A stretch of 64,000 bases of DNA from Streptomyces sp. f51 (lineage in GTDB: Bacteria > Actinomycetota > Actinomycetes > Streptomycetales > Streptomycetaceae), in the NCBI RefSeq assembly GCF_037940415.1, contig NZ_CP149798.1, positions 2,104,501-2,168,500 of the forward strand. The letters are read 5' to 3'. Under the pieces are notes generated by a model, which was not told the DNA's origin, did not search any database, and saw only the letters and a program-made list of their open reading frames with translations. The translations under genes and the position numbers were made by a program. Positions 59,467-64,000 of the stretch are shown piece after piece; positions within the stretch are counted from its first letter, which is position 1, and the number at the start of each line of letters is the position of its first letter.

Positions 59467-60441
59467 ATGAGTGAACTTTTCGGCACACTTTCCGACGGCA
59501 CCCCGGTCCATCGCTGGACGCTGGAGCGCGCCGGGGTCCGGGTGCGTGTGCTCACGTACGGCGGGATCGTGCAGTCGGCCGAGGTGCCGGACCGGGACGG
59601 GCGGGCCGTGGACGTGACCCTGGGCTTCCCGGACCTGGAGGGGTACACGGCCCATCCCGAGCCGTACCTCGGCGCACTGGTCGGGCGGTACGCGAACCGC
59701 ATCGGGGGCGCGGCCTTCCCGCTGGACGGGGTGACGTACCGCCTGGAGGCGAACAACGGGCCCAACTCGCTGCACGGCGGCGACGGCGGTTTCGACAAGC
59801 GCGTGTGGGACGCGGAGCCGCTCGAACACGGGCTCAGGCTCTCCCGGGTCAGCCCGGACGGCGAGGAGGGCTTCCCGGGCCGCCTGGAGGTCTCGGCGAC
59901 GTACACGCTCGACGAGCGGGGCGCGCTGCGGATCGCCTACGAGGCGGTCACCGACGCGCCGACGGTGGTGAACCTGACGAACCACACGTACTGGAACCTC
60001 GGCGGCTCCGGCAGCGCTCTCGGGCACGAACTGCGGCTCGACGCCTCGCGGTTGACGCGGGTGGACGGGAACCTGATCCCGACCGGGGAGCTCGACCCGG
60101 TCGAGGGCACCCGCTTCGACTTCCGCGAGCCCCGCAAGACCGGTGCCGGCTACGACCACAACTACGTGCTCGACAAGGGGGCCACCACCGCTCCGGTGGA
60201 GGTCGCCGAGCTGTACGACCCGGCGTCCGGGCGGGTACTGACGGTCGCGACCACCGAGCCGGGCCTCCAGCTCTACACCGCCGACCATCTGGGCGAGCCC
60301 TTCGCCCCCAACGACGGCATCGCGCTGGAGACCCAGCACTTCCCCGACTCCCCGAACCGGCCGGACTTTCCGAGCACCGAGCTGCGGCCGGGCGAGGTGT
60401 ACCGCTCAGAGACGGTGTACGGGTTCTCCGTGCGGTCCTAG
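59467..60441 (+). CDS. galM: Aldose 1-epimerase
   Basis: This 324-residue beta-sandwich protein has GRYANRIGGAAFPLDG, the catalytic His in NLTNHTYWNLGG, and Glu in GIALETQHFPDSPNRPDFPSTEL. It interconverts alpha and beta aldoses. A TAGGGT box (59454-59459), formed by the element end and the flank, ends 7 nt before the ATG. Confidence 0.95.
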   Translation: MSELFGTLSDGTPVHRWTLERAGVRVRVLTYGGIVQSAEVPDRDGRAVDVTLGFPDLEGYTAHPEPYLGALVGRYANRIGGAAFPLDGVTYRLEANNGPNSLHGGDGGFDKRVWDAEPLEHGLRLSRVSPDGEEGFPGRLEVSATYTLDERGALRIAYEAVTDAPTVVNLTNHTYWNLGGSGSALGHELRLDASRLTRVDGNLIPTGELDPVEGTRFDFREPRKTGAGYDHNYVLDKGATTAPVEVAELYDPASGRVLTVATTEPGLQLYTADHLGEPFAPNDGIALETQHFPDSPNRPDFPSTELRPGEVYRSETVYGFSVRS

Positions 60442-60467
60442 GGCGGGTCCACGGGGGGCAAACGGCG

Positions 60468-60503
60468 GGCCCCGGTCCGGAGGTCAGGTTCCGGGCCGGG
60501 GCC
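60468..60503. terminator. Hairpin between galM and the GH3 gene
   Basis: GGCCCCGG (60468-60475) pairs with 60496-60503, and CCGG (60477-60480) with 60491-60494, with one bulge on each side. It separates the convergent genes. Confidence 0.75.
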
Positions 60504-60523
60504 GGCCGAAGGCGGGCGTGTGT

Positions 60524-62986
60524 TCACGCCTCGATGATCGTGCGCAGGCGAGGGTCCGTGAGGGAACGGCCTGCCTGAATCTCGTACGAACCCTTCACAA
60601 ACGCCCACGCGTTCGTGGCGGTGTCCCAGATCTCGAAGGAGCGGCGCGGGAGTTCCACGACGGCCTCCGCGCTCTCGCCCGGCGCGGCCTCGACGACGGC
60701 GAATCCGGCGAGCGCGCGGACGGGCCGCTCGGTGCCCGGTTCGGCGGGGGCGAGATAGACCTGGACGACCTCCCGCCCGGCCCGCCCACCGCGGTTGCGG
60801 ACCCGGACGGTGACGGTCGTGCCCTCGGTCGCGAGGGACTCGTACGTCCAGTCGGTGTAGCCGAGGCCGTGCCCGAAGGCGTACGAGGGGGTCCTGCGCT
60901 CCTTCTCCCAGGCGCGGTAGCCGATGAAGACGTCCTCGGTGTACGGGAGTTCGCCGTCGGTCGGGCCGACCCGGGTGACCGGGGCGTCGGCCAGGGAGCC
61001 CCAGGTGGTGGGGAGGCGGCCGCCCGGCTCGTGGGCGCCGGTGAGGACGTCGGCGAGGGCGGCGCCGCCCTCCTGGCCCGGGAACCAGCTCAGGAGCACG
61101 GCGGCGACCTCGTCGCGCCACGGGAGTTCCACCGGGGAGCCGGAGTTGACGACCACGACGGTGTTCGGGTTGGCGGCGGCGACGGCGTGGACCAGCTCGT
61201 CCTGGCGGCCGGGGAGCCTGAGGTCCGCGCGGTCGAAGCCCTCGGACTCGACGCGGTCGGTGGTGGCGACCACGACGACGGCGGTGTCCGCGGCGCGGGC
61301 CGCCGCGACCGCCTCGGCGATCAGCTCGTCCGCGTCGCGCACGGGCTCCTGGTGGGCGAGCGAGAAGCCGACGACCTTCATCGGGACGTCCTCGGGGAAC
61401 ACGACGGTGTGAGTGAGGGAGACCTCCACCGGTTCGCCTGCGGCGAGTTCGGCCCGGCCACGGGCCACAGGGGCGCCGAAGAACGTCACGAAGGGGTCGT
61501 CCTTGGGTGCGCCCTGGACGCCGTCGAAGTACGTGGTGCCGTCGACGGTGAGGGTGAACGCGCCCAGGCCCTTGATGCCGAAGGTGTGCGCTCCCGAGAC
61601 GCGCGGGGTGAAGGTGCCGGTGAGTTCGACGGTGCCCAGGTTCCCGTCCGTGACCCCTTCGGGCAGGTCGTCGCCGATCCACTGGATCTGGCCGTTGGGG
61701 GCGGAGGCGGTGGCGAGGATCTCGCCGGCGGCGTCGCGGCAGACCGCGCGCAGCTCGAACCCCTTGTCGGCGACGGGGAGTTCGACGGCGAGGTCGGCAC
61801 CCACGGCGTAGGTCAGCGTTCCCTCGGGGAGTGCGGCGGTGAGGCCGTCGAGGGGCGAGACGATCGAGGCCGGGAAGACGGTCGCCGAGCCGCCGCCGAG
61901 CACGCGGGCGTCACGGGCGGCGGCGCCGACGAGGGCGATCCGGTGCCCCTCGGGGAGCGGCAGGGCGCCTTCGTTGCGGACGAGGACGAAGCCCCGGCGG
62001 GCCACCTCGCGGGCCAGCGCCTGTCCGTCCACGGGCGCGGGCGGTTCGCTCACGACGGGTTCGGCTCCCTCCAGGGCGCCGACGCGGGCGGCGAGCCGGA
62101 GCACGTTGCGGACGGCCGCGTCGACCGTCGCCTCCGCCACCTCGCCGGCGCGCACGGCGGCGGCGAGGGGTTCCCCGTAGACGGTCCGCGGGCCGGGCAT
62201 GGCGACGTCGAGACCGCCCTCGATCGCGGCCCTGGTGTCGCGGGCGGCCATCCAGTCGGAGACGTTGAAGCCGTCGAAGCCCCATTCGCCGCGCAGGACG
62301 TCGTTCACGAGCCTGCGGTGCTCGCTCATCGTCGTGCCGTTGACGGAGTTGTAGGCGGTCATGACGCCCCACGGGCGGGCCTTGTCGACGATGGCCTCGA
62401 AGGGCGCCAGATACAGCTCGCGCAGGGCACGTTCGGAGACGAGGTTGTTCACGGTGAAGCGGTCGGTCTCGGCGTCGTTGGCGACGAAGTGCTTGACGGT
62501 GGTGGCGACCCCGCCGGACTGCACGCCCCGGACGTAGCCGCTGCCTATCGCGCCGGTCAGGAGCGGGTCCTCGCTGTAGGCCTCGAAGTGGCGGCCTCCG
62601 AGCGGTGTCCGGTGGAGGTTGACGGTCGGGGCGAGCAGCACGTGGACGCCCTTGCGGCGCGCCTCCTGGGCGAGCAGCACCCCGGCGCGGCGGGCCAGTT
62701 CCGGGTCCCAGGTCGCGGCGAGCGCGGTGGGCGAGGGGAGCGCGATCGAGGGGTCGTCCGCGCTCCAGTGGACACCGCGGACGCCGATGGGGCCGTCGGA
62801 CATGACGAGGGAGCTCAGCCCGATCTCGGGGAGTGCGGGCAGGGCCCACATGTTCCGTCCGGACAGCAGCCGGGCCTTGGCGTCCAGGCCGAGCCGGCCG
62901 AGTGCCTCCTCGACGACGGCCTCGCGGGCCGCTTCCGCCTCCGCGCCCTCCCGGCCGTTCCCCGTCCCCACCGCAGTCTCCGCCAT
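60524..62986 (-). CDS. GH3 beta-glucosidase with PA14 domain
   Basis: This 820-residue protein has an N-terminal GH3 barrel with the substrate-binding KHF (165-167) and the nucleophile D244 in GFNVSDWMAARD. A C-terminal alpha/beta domain is interrupted by a PA14 insert at about residues 390-540 (TFTPRVSGAHTFGIKGLGAFTLTVDGTTYFDG), and a fibronectin-type end follows. There is no signal peptide, so it acts on imported oligosaccharides. The PA14 domain suggests beta-glucan-type substrates. Confidence 0.95.
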   Translation of the reverse strand: MAETAVGTGNGREGAEAEAAREAVVEEALGRLGLDAKARLLSGRNMWALPALPEIGLSSLVMSDGPIGVRGVHWSADDPSIALPSPTALAATWDPELARRAGVLLAQEARRKGVHVLLAPTVNLHRTPLGGRHFEAYSEDPLLTGAIGSGYVRGVQSGGVATTVKHFVANDAETDRFTVNNLVSERALRELYLAPFEAIVDKARPWGVMTAYNSVNGTTMSEHRRLVNDVLRGEWGFDGFNVSDWMAARDTRAAIEGGLDVAMPGPRTVYGEPLAAAVRAGEVAEATVDAAVRNVLRLAARVGALEGAEPVVSEPPAPVDGQALAREVARRGFVLVRNEGALPLPEGHRIALVGAAARDARVLGGGSATVFPASIVSPLDGLTAALPEGTLTYAVGADLAVELPVADKGFELRAVCRDAAGEILATASAPNGQIQWIGDDLPEGVTDGNLGTVELTGTFTPRVSGAHTFGIKGLGAFTLTVDGTTYFDGVQGAPKDDPFVTFFGAPVARGRAELAAGEPVEVSLTHTVVFPEDVPMKVVGFSLAHQEPVRDADELIAEAVAAARAADTAVVVVATTDRVESEGFDRADLRLPGRQDELVHAVAAANPNTVVVVNSGSPVELPWRDEVAAVLLSWFPGQEGGAALADVLTGAHEPGGRLPTTWGSLADAPVTRVGPTDGELPYTEDVFIGYRAWEKERRTPSYAFGHGLGYTDWTYESLATEGTTVTVRVRNRGGRAGREVVQVYLAPAEPGTERPVRALAGFAVVEAAPGESAEAVVELPRRSFEIWDTATNAWAFVKGSYEIQAGRSLTDPRLRTIIEA

Positions 62987-63094
62987 GTCGGCACCCTCCT
63001 CGTCGCGAGCCGTCGGTCTCCCCCATCGTGCATCCGGGAGGCCCCGTTCGTACCGGGGACGGGTGGGACGCTCGCGGTGGGGCGGCCGGCCCGG

Positions 63095-63928
63095 TCAGGA
63101 GGTGGCGCTTCGCTCCTCGGCCGCCCCGTCGGAGTCCGGGTCGGCGGCCGCCTCGGTGCCCTCGGCCGCCTCGCCCTCGCGGATCTCCTCGCCGAGCAGG
63201 TCACGGGCCATCAGGGTGGCGCCCGCGACGGCCCCCGGCATCAGGAACACGGCGACGAACGGGACGAGGAAGGCCAGGCCGAGCGGGGTGCCGAAGCCCC
63301 AGACCAGGGTCTTGCGGGAGCGGAGGAGCGCGAGGCGTTCCCGGAGGTCGACGTCGCGGCGCTGGAGGGCGACGGCGACGAGTTCCTCGGTGAGGAAGAA
63401 GCCCGTGACGAAGAAGCCGAGCACCGGGACCGCGGTCTGGCCGACGAGGGGGACGAAGCCGAGCGCGAAGAGGAGGACTCCCCAGACGAGGGCCCGCACG
63501 AGGACACGGAGGCTGTCGCGTGCGGAGATCCACAGCTCGTGCCAGAGCGGCCGCCCCGACTCGGGGGCCGTGCCGTCCGGGGAGACGTCGCGGTCGACCT
63601 TCTCCGAGAGGCTCTCGTAGAAGGGCTGGCCTATGAGCAGGGTGACCGCGGTGAAGGTGAGGACGGCGAGCAGGAGCGCGAGCGCGAACAGGACGGCGGT
63701 GAGGAAGCCGCGGAAGAGGCCGCCCCAGGGGCTGGACCAGTCGTCCGCGAACGGCGTCGCCCAGGTGACGAAGCCCTCCCCGTACACGCCGAGGGCGACG
63801 AGTGCCGCCGCGTAGAGCACGAGCGTGATGAGCCCCGGCAGGAGTCCGAACCCGAAACTCTTCCCGTGCCGGACCACCCATCGCTGGCCGCGCAGCAGAT
63901 AGCCGAAACCCACCCCAAGATCGCGCAT
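63095..63928 (-). CDS. EI24-domain membrane protein (CysZ-like)
   Basis: This 277-residue protein has about five spans: FGLLPGLITLVLYAAALVALGVYG, LTAVLFALALLLAVLTFTAVTLLIG, ALVWGVLLFALGFVPLVGQ and others. The EI24/CysZ pattern LLIGQPFYESLSEKVD is present. CysZ imports sulphate; actinobacterial members are less clear. The C-terminus is acidic and disordered. There is no operon partner in view. Confidence 0.9.
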   Translation of the reverse strand: MRDLGVGFGYLLRGQRWVVRHGKSFGFGLLPGLITLVLYAAALVALGVYGEGFVTWATPFADDWSSPWGGLFRGFLTAVLFALALLLAVLTFTAVTLLIGQPFYESLSEKVDRDVSPDGTAPESGRPLWHELWISARDSLRVLVRALVWGVLLFALGFVPLVGQTAVPVLGFFVTGFFLTEELVAVALQRRDVDLRERLALLRSRKTLVWGFGTPLGLAFLVPFVAVFLMPGAVAGATLMARDLLGEEIREGEAAEGTEAAADPDSDGAAEERSATS

Positions 63929-64000
63929 GGGGAGACCCTATCGGGGCGGCGCGCCGGACCACGAGACAGGAGACGGAGGGAGCCTCCCCCCGGCCACGGG

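Overview
The window is high-GC actinobacterial chromosome, almost certainly Streptomyces. The evidence is strong G/C preference at third codon positions, many GTG starts, and the gene order fasR-fabD-fabH-acpP-fabF with aceE, a DUF3052 protein and a peroxiredoxin upstream. A TerD/DUF475 tellurium-type stress cluster and lineage-typical small families (DUF2277, DUF3145, DUF4429) point the same way. No replicon origin, rRNA or CRISPR array is present. One complete tRNA gene, tRNA-Val(TAC), is present.

1-16.8 kb is mostly core or semi-accessory metabolism. It holds the tail of a PhoD-like phosphatase, a DedA-like membrane protein, a DUF2277 protein, an MBL-fold hydrolase, a ketopantoate reductase-like protein, a LysR regulator, and a MarR-MFS-isochorismatase run. 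A minus-strand operon from 15.3 to 7.9 kb reads as a poly-gamma-glutamate-type polymer locus: a duplicated Cache/HAMP membrane receptor with no output domain, PgsB, PgsC, an NlpC/P60 enzyme and a GT39-like glycosyltransferase. No PgsA/CapA gene is visible. A secreted lipase-like hydrolase follows.

17.1-27.6 kb is a mobile-element scar zone built on tRNA-Val. The tRNA 3' half occurs three times (17181, 21283, 27548). The interval next to the intact tRNA ends in rep fragment-xis-int, the pSAM2/SLP1 type of integrative element, with a 5'-truncated Nudix gene fused against the rep fragment. The distal interval ends in a Nudix tail fragment and an internally deleted integrase relic. Cargo genes are small and mostly unrecognised: a CPCC protein and a degenerate copy of it, an HD-ankyrin fusion, a cupin and a secreted protein. 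Two copies of a long repeat (19.5 and 24.45 kb) fold into a 25-bp hairpin supported by two compensatory base-pair changes.

27.8-39.2 kb carries a coiled-coil membrane protein, an FmdB zinc ribbon, and then the Ter stress system: HAD phosphatase, a PRTase-TRSP-StiP-PELOTA-like multidomain protein, HpcH/HpaI aldolase-like protein, a TerD with a repeat tail, a TerA-like protein, DUF475 and two TerD proteins. 39.3-47.3 kb has peroxiredoxin, DUF3052, aceE, a potassium channel, a small membrane protein, and a divergent MFS exporter/TetR pair.

47.6-64 kb has a DUF1023 hydrolase, a DUF4429 protein, divergent MerR and GNAT genes, a serine hydrolase, pirin, and then fasR and the fabDHPF fatty-acid operon. 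DUF3145, an SGNH lipoprotein, a MITE-like 24-bp inverted-repeat element, an aldose epimerase, a GH3 beta-glucosidase and an EI24 membrane protein follow. Many starts across the window lie 6-7 nt after a TANNNT box, so leaderless transcription looks common here.
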